Program-made: the position numbers and the translations under genes
Part shown: piece after piece, positions 1-10,230 of the stretch
How positions within the stretch are numbered: position 1 is the stretch's first letter
Layout of the letters: every line of letters begins with the position of its first letter
Assembly: GCF_008728515.1 (NCBI RefSeq)
Contig: NC_044981.1
Span: 8,130,895 to 8,194,894 of the forward strand
Reading direction: 5' to 3'
Origin: Papio anubis
Taxonomy: Eukaryota > Chordata > Mammalia > Primates > Cercopithecidae
Length of the DNA: 64,000 nt
The notes under the pieces: generated by a model
What the model saw: the letters and a program-made list of their open reading frames with translations, nothing else
Databases searched by the model: none
Told to the model about the DNA's origin: nothing

Positions 1-229
1 CAGACAGGGTCTTGCTTTGGTGCCCAACCTGGAGTGCAGTGGTGTGATCATAGCTCCCTGCAGTCTGGACTCCTGGGCTCAGGCAATCCTCTCTCTCTCT
101 TTTTCTTTCTTTTGTGTGGAGATGAGGTCTTGCTACGTTATTCAAATTGGTCTCGAACTCCTGGCCTCAAGTGATTCTCCCATCTTGGTTTCCCAAAGTG
201 CTGGGATTAAAAGCACGAGCCACTGTGCC
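1..229 (-). mobile_element. Alu SINE, old AluJ-like, internally deleted
   Basis: Antisense Alu. It starts inside the element at the 'gacagggtcttgct' end and finishes at 'gagccactgtgcc', the 5' head read backwards. The middle is shortened and carries a short CT run. Many substitutions and the 'cctcaagtgattctcc' block suggest an AluJ-type age. The window edge cuts the A-rich end. Confidence 0.9.
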
Positions 230-2164
230 ATTCATGTTTGCATTAAAAAAAAATAAAGAATCCTATAGGCTTCGGTGAAGTTTCTGCTTCTCTTTCACTT
301 TGCTGGACAAAGGCCAGCCTGAGTCAGAGCTTCAGGGAGAGGAGAGGGCCTCCTTATTCCCAGTGTGGGCTGAGAATCATCCACTCCACTCCAGACCTGT
401 GGCATCAGAAGCTGCATTTTAGCAAGATGGCCTTAGGTGATTTACTACACGTTGAACGTTGCAAGTGGCTGGTTGGGGATTTCTGGTTGCCATGCCGATT
501 GCTGCAGAGGCCCGAAGTAAGTCCTTCCTCCTTGGAGGGTGGCCACAGAACACACACCTCTGCTGTTCCCTGTAGTTGAGTGTGAGGTTACTTTCCTGTC
601 TCTATCTATTAGGGTCCCTTCCAGCGAAATGAGAGCAGCATATTAGAGTTGCCCATGGAAACTTCTGTTAACTCCATTTTTAATATCACAGGCAGTATTT
701 GAGGATTATTTCCCCCTGCCATCCTAAAACATCTGCCTTTTCTCTTAAATTTAAGATGTAAATCATCTTCTAGCCAGTTAAGGGGAGCAGTTGAAGTGCA
801 TGGGTAAAAACAGAATCTGGAAGACATGTGGGTATTTCCTTGGAAGTTATGGAAGGTTCTAGTTAGCCAAGATGAGCGCCTGGGGCAGAAAGAGTTCTTG
901 TGGTCTTGGGTCGCTTGGTGAAAACAGAGTGTTCCATGCAGAGTTGCTGTGTTCACGCACACTGGTGTGGGTAGGTCTATCTGGTCCTGGAGGCAGCGGC
1001 GGATCTGTCAGGAACACTTTGTCCTGGGCGTGCTTTCTGACTGCTTGTGTCCAAATGCAACATGAGCCCCAAATGTTGGTGCAGAGAGGACTCCATGGCT
1101 TGCTGTCACTACATGAGCCTCTACGAGACCAGCTGGTGTTTCCCTGTTGGGTGACCTGACTGGCTCCACATGCCTTTAACTTTATGCAGAAAAAAATCCC
1201 AGTAAAAGCATCAGTTGGTGCTCACTGAGATTGCTTGCATCCTATATTTTTTCTTTTTAATTAATATTTCATGACCAGTTAACCAGCAGACTGTTACCCT
1301 TCTAATAAAGAAAAAGGTATTATAACCAATAAAATATATTTATTGCCCTCATTTTAAAGTCTTCATTAAGGACCCATCCCTCCCTTGTGAAAGTCTTTTT
1401 AAAAATACCATCAGAAGTACACAATAAATGGGGGAAAGAAGCCCTTGTTTGTTTAAAGAAGAAACATATTCCCTAACAGAAGATATAAAAGCGTAAGTCT
1501 GCAAATAAAAAATGTGGGTCTGTTTACTCAGTATAGGTTTTGTATCTAGCTCGTGTAGGTATGGTCATTCTCAATTTTGAGGGATTCGGGAATTTTTGCT
1601 TTTGTAAACTCAATATATGAGATATAATGCAACTCAAACATAAGAAAATAACTCGTTTTCATTCACATTATGAGAAAAGGGATGTAGTGCCTATAAGACC
1701 ATCTTACATGAACACAACACACATTTCTAAAGTTATGGCTATCAATTATTCTGGAAGCTTACATTGTGTGTTCCAGGAGTTGGAATCTGTTAAACAGATC
1801 TACACTACTGAAGATTCTGTACAAGACAGCTGGAGAAAGAGCTCAATGATTTCATTCTGAGGTGGCTAAATATCAATTAGCCAGAGAAAGTGAAGAAATT
1901 GTCAAGCAAAGGATGTGTGCAGAGCTCTTCCTTTGTGTGGTGAGAGCTCTTGGTTTTGCTCATCAGAGGAGATGCAGAAGGCTCCAAGCCGTCTGCACAC
2001 TGCTACCATCACTCGAGGTGGTCACTGCTTTAGGAATTTTTCCCAGCTTTTCCTACTTTGATGAATTACTTTGAAATACTTTATTATGCTTCACAACATA
2101 AGATTCAAATATAAAAATAAAATCATACCATTTTAAAAGTAAAATAGAACCTTAGAAAGATTCC
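230..2164. other. Unique noncoding stretch
   Basis: No recognised repeat or gene. Moderate GC to about 1150, then AT-rich. The open frames here (for example 609-962 minus and 872-1159 plus) overlap on opposite strands, have no recognisable domain and are best read as chance. Confidence 0.5.
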
Positions 2165-2290
2165 ACTTTATTTAATTTCTCACTTGAGAGAAAGAAGGTA
2201 TAAAGAGTTTAAATAATTTGCCTGAGGCAACACAGCTAGCTGGTGGCAAAACTGGGACTAGAATTCATCTCATTCTGCCTTGTGATTTTA
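2165..2290 (+). mobile_element. MIR SINE fragment
   Basis: The core 'aataatttgcctgaggcaac' followed by 'acagctagctggtggcaaa' and 'ctgggactagaattc' matches the MIR core and 3' part in sense orientation. It is diverged, as expected for a mammal-wide repeat, and neither end is sharp. Confidence 0.75.
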
Positions 2291-3451
2291 GAACTGAAAG
2301 AAGCTAAACTCTCATTTGTGCAGCCCATTTCATCAATGGACATTAAAAGTTCTGTTTAAAGTGCTAGTTAATTTACTGATTGCCAGGACTTAGTCAACTG
2401 GGGTAAATCCAAAATGTGTTTGATATACCTCAGTAAACAAAAAGGGTACCTTTTTCAGTAAACTGGAGTTAAAGACATACTTACTTTTAGGCAGAAAGAC
2501 TATTTGTAAGGCATTATGACAATTCCTGAATCTAAATCAGTATAAACGGAGAATTCTATTAAAAGTATTTAAAAAATTGAGTTGATTCTGGTTATTTTGC
2601 CAATGAAGTCATTGAATAAATGTTGGAAAAAGCTAGAGAAATCTGTAAAATGTTCAGAATTTGACCTAGATTGCATATGGGTTTTAAAAAATGCTATCAC
2701 ATTCATTATTGTAATTACTTATAAATATGTAACAATACACTTTGCAAGTATGACATGCTCGTGTAGAATATTAAACGCTGGTAATCCTTAAGTATTCTGA
2801 AAGGTAAAATTATTTCCCCAGTTGTTTCTGCTTTCATGTAAAGAGTAATCAATGGGCTTATTTTGGTTAGCATTTCTGTTAGTTGGTTAGTTGTAGTGTT
2901 TACATCTTGTTGGCTCAAAGCTTAAAGAAAAAGCAAAGCAAAATAAATTCTACTGATAGTAATAAAAATATTAAAGTTGAGAAAGAACCACTTGTAGATT
3001 CATATCTTTATGTGGCTAAGTTGGTTTTGGTGAATTTTCTGTGTAAAAAACAACCACCAATAAACTAAACCCAACATCTCCCAATGGCATTTTCTTTTTC
3101 TGTGGTTGAATGGTGGAAAGAAGGCAGTAGTGTGCCACCTGGTGGTTCAACACGGATTGGCATAGTAGAGTTTCCCCAATCCCGTATTAACCAAATGTAA
3201 AACAGAACCAATATTTCCTCAACTACCAATTCTTTCCTCCTTGGAGATATTTATTTTTCTTATTCTAAAGAGTGCTCATCAGGTACCATTATTCTGTTTG
3301 GAGATTGGAAATATGTTAAAATTAAAACAATCACCTCTAATGTGCTTCTCAGATCATGTCTATCCACAGACATTTGCCATTTGTGTTATACCAATGATAT
3401 TTAATTACATTCAGATACTACTAAGGACTAGAAATAAAAATAATGCCATCC
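2291..3451. other. Unique AT-rich noncoding stretch
   Basis: No repeat family or coding exon recognised. It contains the predicted CTCF site at 3133-3145. Several 60-70 codon frames occur on both strands with no domain features. Confidence 0.5.
3133..3145 (-). promoter_or_regulatory. Predicted CTCF binding site
   Basis: Read on the minus strand the 13 bases are CCACCAGGTGGCA, which fits the CTCF core (CCASYAGRKGGCA) at every position. It sits in unique DNA, outside any repeat. If bound, the minus-strand orientation would matter for loop direction. A short motif match alone does not show occupancy. Confidence 0.45.
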
Positions 3452-3749
3452 TGGCGTGGTCATGGTGGTGCACACCTGTAACCCCAGCATTTTGGGAGGC
3501 TAAGGAGGGCAGACCGTTTGAACCCTGGAGTTTGAGACCAGCCTGGGCAATATAGTGACACCCCATGTCTGCAAAAATTACAAAAATTAGCTGAGCGTGG
3601 TGATGCGTGCCTGTGGTCCCAGGTACTCTGGAGGCTGAGGTGGGAGGATTGCTTGAGCCCAGGAGGTTGAGGCTGCAGTGAGCCTTGATCGCACCACTGC
3701 ACTCCAGTCTGGGTGACAGAGAGACCCTGTCTTACACGCACAGAAAAAA
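3452..3749 (+). mobile_element. Alu SINE, full-length, old
   Basis: Both arms are present, from 'tggcgtggtcatggtggtgc' through 'ggaggctgaggtgggaggattgc' to 'gggtgacagagagaccctgtc'. The tail is short and degraded ('ttacacgcacagaaaaaag'). The 'gcttgagcccaggaggttgagg' block is AluJ-like. Confidence 0.92.
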
Positions 3750-4894
3750 GATTGGGAAGGAAGGACTTTTTATAACATAATACAACATTATGCCCTTGAT
3801 ATGACATGTTATTGTGTCAGTCTGCTAGAAATGGAGATAAATTAACAAGATATTGCCTCTTTGACTGAAGATGACGTGATCTTGAATAAAGAACATCAAA
3901 GTTTCAAAACCAGAAATGAATACTTTGTTTCACATGCCTACACAAAAGAGAATCTTTATTCACAATTTATATTTTTAAAAAATCAGATGAATGCATTTTA
4001 CTATTTTTCTAACAGTGTCTGTTTTTTCATTTTCTACTTGAATGGAATGCAAATTTATACTATAACTTCTAAGTTTATAACCTTTTTAAAAGCCTTCATA
4101 ACCTCAAGAATCCCAGCAGGCCAGGTTAAATAACAGCATGACTGCTTTCAGCCAAAGGTCTATGCAAAGCTAGAGCAAAAAAATATGGTTTCTTCAAAAA
4201 ACATCTGTTTCAGACAGAAGAAAATTAGGATTTGACAGGAGTAGAAAAAAGTATGATTTCAAGTTTAATTCTGCAAGGTGAACTTCAGAACACTACCTCA
4301 TTGATTGGGCTGATTTAGCGGCACTGTCTACAATTCTTCTGGCTCTGATTTTAAAGGCAATCTTTGCACTAGGACAAAAGATCAAAAGTTAACATCTGGT
4401 TTGGTGATAGTAAATTACCATTTCTGGATTTTTTTCTTCAGTGATATGAATTACAATACCCCTCACCCAATGAAACTTCAGCTAGGATTTTAGATAAATA
4501 AGGCACAATCTGAGGTAGAATGAGAATCTTGAAACCCTGTCCTAAGCTCAAAGACAGTACAAAAGTAGCTTCTTGGGCTAGAGTTGTAAGATGGATCTGC
4601 CATACACATGTGACAGACTTACCGTAGTCTAGAATGCAAAAGCTTATCTAGGCTTGTGAAAGGCAAGGTTAACTGTGGAGAGTAACATTTTGTGGTCACT
4701 ATTGATTATACTCTTTCAAATAGATAAAATGCATACTGATTAGGCTGAGCATTTGATTAAACATCAAGTTGTAGAAATCAGTGTTTATTTGAAAAGTGAA
4801 CCGAGCATTCACATAGATGAAATAATTTCTGGTATCTTAATAGACAGCCTATGAACTACAGAATCCCATCAATTCTGTAGTTGGGATGGCATTG
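3750..4894. other. Unique noncoding stretch
   Basis: No repeat or gene recognised. The part around 4250-4400 has a complex, repeat-free composition and could be conserved, but I cannot test that. The 90-codon frame at 3861-4133 shows no domain. Confidence 0.45.
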
Positions 4895-5192
4895 TTATTA
4901 TTATTATTATTATTATTTTGAGACAAGGTCTTGGTCTGTCACCCAGGCTGGAGTACAGTAGCGTGATCATGGCTCACTGTAGCCTCAACCTCCTGGGCTC
5001 AAGTGATCCTCCTGCCTCAGCCTCCCAGGTAGCTGTGACTATAGGTGCACACCACCATGCCTTTTAATTTTTTGTAGAGATGGGGTGTCACTATGTCACC
5101 TAGGCTGGTCTCGAACTCCTGGACTCAAGCGATCTTCCCACCTTGGCCTCCCAAAGTGCTGGGATTATAAGCATGAGCCACTGTGCCTAGCC
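4895..5192 (-). mobile_element. Alu SINE, full-length AluJ-like, with (TTA)n tail
   Basis: The antisense copy begins with seven or eight TTA units (4895-4917), the expanded A-rich tail read backwards, then 'gagacaaggtcttggtctgtc' and both arms down to 'gccactgtgcctagcc'. The 'agcctcaacctcctgggctc' block is typical of AluJ. Confidence 0.92.
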
Positions 5193-5354
5193 CCAATCAT
5201 TTTTGTACAAAGCCAGATATCTGCATATTCTAGTGAGTGGCATCTACAGTTCTTGGTGCAAACTTTGAAGCAAATGTTATAGCTCCATCAGGTATATGCA
5301 AATCACTGTCCAAAGTCTTATTGGTGAGAGAAACCAGCTTCATTGGGTTATAAT

Positions 5355-5588
5355 CAAATCATAGCTCACTGCAGCCTCAAACTCTTGGGGTCAAGGGTCC
5401 TCTTGCCTCAGCCTCCCAAGTAGCTGGGACTACAGGCATGTGCTACCACTCCCAGCTCGTTAAAATATTGTAAAGGTGGAGTCTTGCTGTGTTGTCCAGG
5501 CTGGTCTTGAACTCCTGGCCTAAAGTGATCCTCTTGCCTTGGCCTCCCCAAATGCTTGTATTACAGGTGCCAGCCACAGTGCCTGGCC
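5355..5588 (-). mobile_element. Alu SINE, AluJ-like, lacking its 3' end
   Basis: Starts part-way through the right arm ('aatcatagctcactgcagcc') and runs to the 5' head 'gccacagtgcctggcc'. No tail is present, so about 60 bases of the 3' end are missing. It lies 160 bp from another AluJ in the same orientation. Confidence 0.88.
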
Positions 5589-5917
5589 AGTCCTGCATCT
5601 TTTAGACTATTTAGAAAATAGTAGAAGGCTGCATGTTGGAGAGGGAAGAGCATTTAACTTAGAGTTTCATTCTGCGATTAGAAATGCTTTTAGACTTTGG
5701 TCCCAAAGAGGTTTATTTCTGACTAGATTTCCTATATATTAAGTGAGTTCTGCAATGATCTGTAAGATAATTGAGCAATCATTAGATATATCTGGCCTCA
5801 TATGGAGCCCTCATAATTTGGGGCATAAAGTAATTAAAGAGTAATTACAACTAACCGATTCTGTGGTCCACTTTCAGTTCAAACTTTAAGTAGGAAGAGA
5901 GTCTTTTTAAAAGAGGG
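5589..5917. other. Short unique noncoding stretch
   Basis: AT-rich, no repeat recognised. It leads into the CpG-dense patch that begins near 5918. Confidence 0.4.
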
Positions 5918-6202
5918 GCTTTCACGTGCCCCTCACATTGCCAATGCACCTCATCGAGCTGATGGGGTCGGATAAGTGGACCTTGAGTGGACCTGGGGAC
6001 CACTCAAGTGGACGCAGATATAGGACGAGGGCTCAGAAGGAAGGAGGCTGCCGTTCCAGAGTCATCTTTCTTAGCGAGGGGCCGGCAGCCAGCGTATTGG
6101 AGGGAATCAAACTTCTCCACGGAAATCCAGTCCTGACCGTAAGCTCAGTGAGAGCAGTGTCCAAGAACAATTCTGGAAAACAGTAAAAGACCAAAGACGT
6201 CA
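5918..6202. other. CpG-dense unique patch with perfect 9-bp hairpin
   Basis: About 12 CpG dinucleotides lie in roughly 285 bp, while the flanks have almost none. It includes a CACGTG E-box near 5924, a GACGTC palindrome near 6196, and an inverted repeat with 9-bp arms (cttgagtgg 5982-5990, ccactcaag 6000-6008) around a 9-base loop. An 86-codon frame (5926-6186) spans it but has no recognised domain. It could be a conserved regulatory element, an unrecognised exon, or a fragment of an old GC-rich repeat. Confidence 0.4.
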
Positions 6203-6356
6203 AACCAGCTTTGTTTTGAAATATTTTTCATCAAAACAGATTCAGAGTTATTACGTGTGCCTGAGTGAGGGGGAACAGTGATGGTTATCAGAATCCCAAG
6301 ACTGGACTACTGCACTCAAGAGTATGTTATAAGCCATATCTAGTTCTCATTGCTAT
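6203..6356. other. Short unique noncoding stretch
   Basis: Nothing recognised. It separates the CpG-dense patch from the MADE1 remnant. Confidence 0.35.
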
Positions 6357-6401
6357 TTAGGTTGGTGCAAAAGTAATTGCGGTTTTTGCCATTAAAAGTG
6401 T
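6357..6401 (-). mobile_element. MADE1 mariner MITE, half element
   Basis: The start 'ttaggttggtgcaaaagtaa' and the centre 'gccattaaaagt' match one arm and the loop of the 80-bp palindromic MADE1 element. The second arm is absent. MADE1 hairpins are the source of the primate mir-548 family. This copy lacks the pairing arm and cannot fold into such a precursor. Confidence 0.85.
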
Positions 6402-6407
6402 TTTGTT

Positions 6408-6708
6408 AGCCGGGCACAGTGGCTCACGCCTATAATCCCAGCACTTTGGGAGGCTGAGGCGGCTGGATCACTTGAAGTCAGGAGTTTGAGACCAACCTGA
6501 CCAATGTGGTGAAACCTTGTCTCTACTAAAAATACAAAAATTAGCTGGGTATGGCAGTGGGCGCCTGTAATCCCAGCTACTCAGGAGGCTGAGGGAGGAG
6601 AATTGCTTGAAGCCAGGAGGCGGAGGTTGCAGTGAGCTGTGGTCACGCCACTGCACTGCAGCCTGGGCGATAGAGGGAGAGTCTGTCTCAAAAAAAAAAA
6701 AAAAAAAA
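6408..6708 (+). mobile_element. Alu SINE, full-length AluS-like
   Basis: Complete copy from 'agccgggcacagtggctcac' to an 18-19 base A tail. Near-identical 10-bp flanks (gtgttttgtt 6398-6407, gtgatttgtt 6710-6719) are the target-site duplication. It separates the half MADE1 from the MLT1 LTR. Confidence 0.93.
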
Positions 6709-6715
6709 GGTGATT

Positions 6716-7393
6716 TGTTGTGGGTTTAATCCTGTCTTCCCCCACAATTCGTATACTGAGGTCTTAACTCTCTGTAATTAAAAATGGAACTTTGTGTGCA
6801 GATAGGATCATTAAAGATGATAATTAGTTATAATTAGTTAAAATTATAATTATATATGTATTTATATATAAATACATATATAAAAATATATATAACATAA
6901 ATATATATATTTATATAACTATATAACATAAATATATATTATATAATAATATATAATTATATATTATAATATATAAATATAAATTATATATAATTATATA
7001 TAAACATATATAAATTATATATTTATATATTATATATATAAAAACTATATATATTTAACTATAATTAGTTAAGATAAGGTCATTTGGTGGGTCCTAACCC
7101 AGTGTGACTGGTGTCCTTATAAAAAGGAGAAATTTGGACGCATAAACATGTCCACAGAGAAAATGCCCATGAATAGGAAGGTAGAGATTGGGGTGATGTG
7201 TCTACAAGCCAAGGAGTGCCGATGATTGCCAGCAGTCACCAGAAGCTTGGCAGAGGCGTGGAACAAATCCGCTCTCAGAGGGAACAGGACTTCCTCAGGC
7301 TTCCAGCCTCCAGAACTGCGAGACAATACATTTTTGTCCTTTAAGTGGCCCTATTTGTGGTACTTTGTATGGGAGCCCTAGAAAATTGATATA
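6716..7393 (+). mobile_element. MLT1-type solo LTR (ERVL-MaLR) with A/T expansion
   Basis: The 5' part (tcctgtcttcccccacaatt, then 'gaggtcttaactctctg') and the 3' part ('gactggtgtccttataaaaa', 'ttccagcctccagaactgcg', 'gtggtactttgtatgggagc') match the MLT1 LTR consensus. The two halves are separated by about 250 bp of A/T repeat at 6822-7072. No internal retroviral region is seen. Frames inside it are chance. Confidence 0.75.
6822..7072. repeat. 250-bp A/T-only low-complexity tract
   Basis: Almost pure A and T with many TATA and AATATATT palindromes, a few C or G interruptions and 'ataattagtta' copies at both ends. It lies inside the MLT1 LTR, so it most likely expanded there after insertion. 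Such tracts can extrude cruciforms and vary in length. Confidence 0.9.
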
Positions 7394-7451
7394 ATGTCAT
7401 AGCTCAGCAGTTCTCAATGCTTCTTTTTATCATCTTCATAAGGGCTTGAGT

Positions 7452-7998
7452 TAAGATTGTCAGATCATGTACAGGATGCTCAGTTGAACTTGAATTTCAG
7501 ATCAAAATCAAGCATTCCTTTTAGTGTCAGTAAAAGTGTCCTAAGTATTGCATGGAACATACTAGTACTCAAAAGTTATCCATTGTTCATTTGAAATTCA
7601 AATTTAGCTGGATGGTCTGTTTTTCGTTTTTTTGTTTTTTTTGAGACGGAGTCTCCCTCTGTCGCCCAGGCTGGAGTGCAGTGGCCGGATCTCAGCTCAC
7701 TGCAAGCTCCGCCTCCCGGGTTTACGCCATTCTCCGGCCTCAGCCTCCTGAGTAGCTGGGACTACAGGCGCCCGCCACCTCGCCCGGCTAGTTTTTTTTT
7801 TTTTTGTATTTTTTAGCAGAGACGGGGTTTCACGGTGTTCGCCAGGATGGTCTCGGTCTCCTGACCTCGTGAGGTCTCGATCTCCTGACCTCGTGATCCG
7901 CCCGTCTTGGCCTCCCAAAGTGCTGGGGTTACAGGCTTGAGCCACCGCGCCCGGCCTGGTCTGTGTTTTTATTTGCTAAATCCGATAATCCTATCTGG
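7452..7998. mobile_element. MER53-like palindromic MITE split by an Alu
   Basis: Left part 'tcagttgaacttgaatttca', middle 'gtattgcatggaacatac' and right part 'ttgaaattcaaatttagctg', continuing after the Alu with 'tttttatttgctaaatccg'. This is the arm-loop-arm order of the roughly 190-bp palindromic MER53 element. The family name is from memory; the inverted structure is visible. Confidence 0.6.
7625..7956 (-). mobile_element. AluY of an Old World monkey AluYR-type subfamily
   Basis: A young, little-diverged antisense AluY. Read in sense it has GGCTCAAGCCTG at the head, CTAGCCGGGCGAGGTGG at the middle, GGCGTAAACCC and GAGATCCGGCCAC in the right arm. These four positions differ from human AluY and match the macaque/baboon AluYR type as I recall it. 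The flanking duplication is tggtctgt(g)ttttt (7613 and 7957). A 24-bp segment is tandemly duplicated at 7849-7896 with one mismatch. Confidence 0.9.
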
Positions 7999-8169
7999 AG
8001 TGCCTTTCTCATAGTTATGACAATGAGTAAATGAGTCAATTACCTGGACTCAATGGATTCTTCTTGGTGCCTGCTAGAGTCAGCAAAAGCAGAGAAGTGG
8101 AAATGCTTTTAGACTTCTGTCTCAGTGATGTTTATTTCTAACTATATAATTGGCCATCCGTATCCTCGG

Positions 8170-8617
8170 TGTGATGGTTAATACTGAGTGTCAACTTGAT
8201 TGGACTGAAGGGTGCAAAGTATTAATCCTGGGTTTGTCTGTGGGTGGGTGTTGCCAAAGGAGATTAACATTTGAGTCAGTTGGCCGGGGAAGGCAGACCC
8301 ACCCTTAATCTGGGTGAGCACAATCTAATCAGCTGCCAGCGAATATAAAGCAGGCAGAAAAACGTGAAAATGCGAGACTGGCTTAGCCTCCAAGCCTACA
8401 TCTTTCTCTCATGCTGGATGCTTCCTGCCCTCAAACATCGGATTGCAAATTCTCCAGTTCTGAGACTCGGACTGGCTCTCTTTGCTCCTCAGCTTGCAGA
8501 CAGCCTATTGTGGGACCTTGTGATCATGTAAGTTAATATTTAATAAACTCCCATATCTATATCTATATGTATCTATCTATACCGTATTAGTCCCTCTAGG
8601 GAACCCTGACTAATGCA
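8170..8617 (+). mobile_element. MLT2A-like solo LTR (ERVL class)
   Basis: A 448-bp unit with terminal TG...CA, starting 'tgtgatggttaatactgagt' and ending 'gaaccctgactaatgca'. The 5-bp flanks are ctcgg and cttgg (4 of 5 match). It carries an AATAAA signal near 8541. No gag or pol sequence is present, so the provirus was reduced to a solo LTR by recombination. It lies inside MER2. Confidence 0.85.
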
Positions 8618-9002
8618 CTTGGGTTCCAAATTTTTGGATTCAACTAACCTTGGATTGACAATATATGATGAAAACATAATAAAAATAAATATTAAAAAAC
8701 CAATACAACATAACAACAATTTATATAACATTTACATTGTATTAGGTATTACAAGTAACCTAGAGATGATTTAAAGTATGGTATGTGTTGATACCATTTT
8801 GAGAAACATTTTGAGAAATGAATCACTGGGCAATGTCATCCTTGCGTGAATGAACACCATGGAGTGCAGCTGCACAGACCCAGATGGTGGAGCCTGCCAC
8901 ACGCATAGGCTGTATGGTAGAAACCTTTGCTTCCAGGCCACAAAACTGCACAGCCTGGTACTGTACTGAACACTGTAGGCAATTGTGACACAATGGTAAG
9001 TA

Positions 9003-9003
<1 letters not shown>

Positions 9004-9037
<34 letters not shown>
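9004..9037. repeat. (TG)n microsatellite
   Basis: About 16 TG units, grown at the 'tatttgtgta' position of the Tigger3 consensus and directly against the A-rich end of the following Alu. Alternating purine-pyrimidine, likely polymorphic. Confidence 0.95.
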
Positions 9038-9039
<2 letters not shown>

Positions 9040-9320
9040 AATGATGGCATCTTGCTCTGTCGCCCAGCCTGGAATGCGGTGGCACAATCTCGGCTCACTG
9101 CAACCTCTGCCTCCCAGGTTCTAGTGATTCTCCTATCTCAGACTCCTGAGTAGCTAGGACAACAGGTGCATGTCAGCACATCCGGCTGATTTTTAAAAAA
9201 TTTTAGTAGAGGTGGGGTTTCACCATGTTAGCCAAGGTGGTCTCGATCTCCTGACCTTGTGATCCGCCCACCTCAGCCTCCCATTGCTGGGATTACAGGT
9301 GTGAGCCACCGCGCCTGGCC
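9038..9320 (-). mobile_element. Alu SINE inside Tigger3
   Basis: Antisense copy from 'atcttgctctgtcgcccagc' to 'gccaccgcgcctggcc'. Nearly full length, without a clear poly-T tail because the (TG)n tract abuts it. Confidence 0.9.
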
Positions 9321-9647
9321 TGTAGTGGTGTACAGGTGTACCACTGTTGAATGGATGGTGCTCGCAGGACTGGAGGCTGCTCTGGGTGAGTCAGGGAGTG
9401 AGTGGGCAGTGAAAGTGATGGTCCAGGAAGTTACTGTACCCTACTGTCAACTTTGTAAACACTTTACACTTAGGCTACACTACGTTTATTAAAATTGTTT
9501 TTTCTTTCTCCGATAATAAACAGCCTATGGTAGCTTTTTAAGTCTATAAACTTTAATTAAAAAAATTTTTGACTCTTATGTAATAACCCTTAGCTTAAAA
9601 CACAAACTCATTATACAGCTCTACAGAAATCTTTTCTTTTCTTCATC

Positions 9648-9941
9648 TTTTTTTTTGGAGACAGAGTTTTGCTCTTATCGCCCAGGCTAGAGTGCAATGG
9701 CATGATCTCGGCTCACTGCAACCTCTACCTACTGGGTTCAAGCAATTCTCCTGCCTCAGCTTCCTGAGTAGCTGGAACTAGAGGTGCCCGCCACCACGCC
9801 TGGCTAATTTTTTGTATTTGTAATACAGACGGGGTTTCACCATGTTGGTCAGGCTGGTCTTGAACTCCTGACCTCAGGTGATCCACTGGCCTCGGCCTCC
9901 CAAATTGCTGGGATTACAGGTGTGAGCCACTGCACCCAGCC
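9648..9941 (-). mobile_element. Alu SINE inside Tigger3, AluS-like
   Basis: Complete antisense Alu with a short T tail, 'ggagacagagttttgctctt' at the left and 'gccactgcacccagcc' at the right. Confidence 0.93.
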
Positions 9942-10053
9942 TTCTTTCTTTATATTCTTATTCTATAAGTTTTCTTCTATTTTAAAAATTTTTAATTTTT
10001 TTTCCTTTTTAAAATGTTGTTAAAAACTAAGACACAGACACATTAGCCTAGGC

Positions 10054-10210
10054 CTACACAGGGTCAGGATCATCAATATCATTGGCCTCCACCTCCACAT
10101 CTTGTCCCACTGGCCAGTCTTCAGGCACAATGGCACACATGGGGCTGTCATCTCCTATGGTAACAATGCCTTCTCCTGGAATCCCTCTGAAGGACCTGCC
10201 TGAGACTGGT
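10054..10210 (-). pseudogene. Tigger transposase C-terminal remnant
   Basis: The minus-strand frame has a run of about 50 codons ending in an acidic tail (DVEVEANDIDDPDP), as seen at the end of Tigger/pogo-type transposases. The frame reads into the neighbouring Alu upstream and the rest of the transposase is lost to Alus and decay. The DDE catalytic core is not visible. It has no expected function. Confidence 0.6.
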
Positions 10211-10230
10211 TTACCGTTAACTTTTTTCTT

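Noticed and set aside
5918..6202. CpG-island promoter
   Set aside because: Too short and not GC-rich enough over a 500-bp scale, with no first exon or GC-box cluster beside it. Reported only as a CpG-dense patch.
6357..6401. mir-548-type microRNA precursor
   Set aside because: Only one arm of the MADE1 palindrome is present, so no precursor hairpin can form.
8170..8617. Intact endogenous retrovirus
   Set aside because: Solo LTR only. No second LTR, primer-binding site or gag/pol sequence follows before MER2 resumes. The other LTRs in the window are likewise solo or partial.
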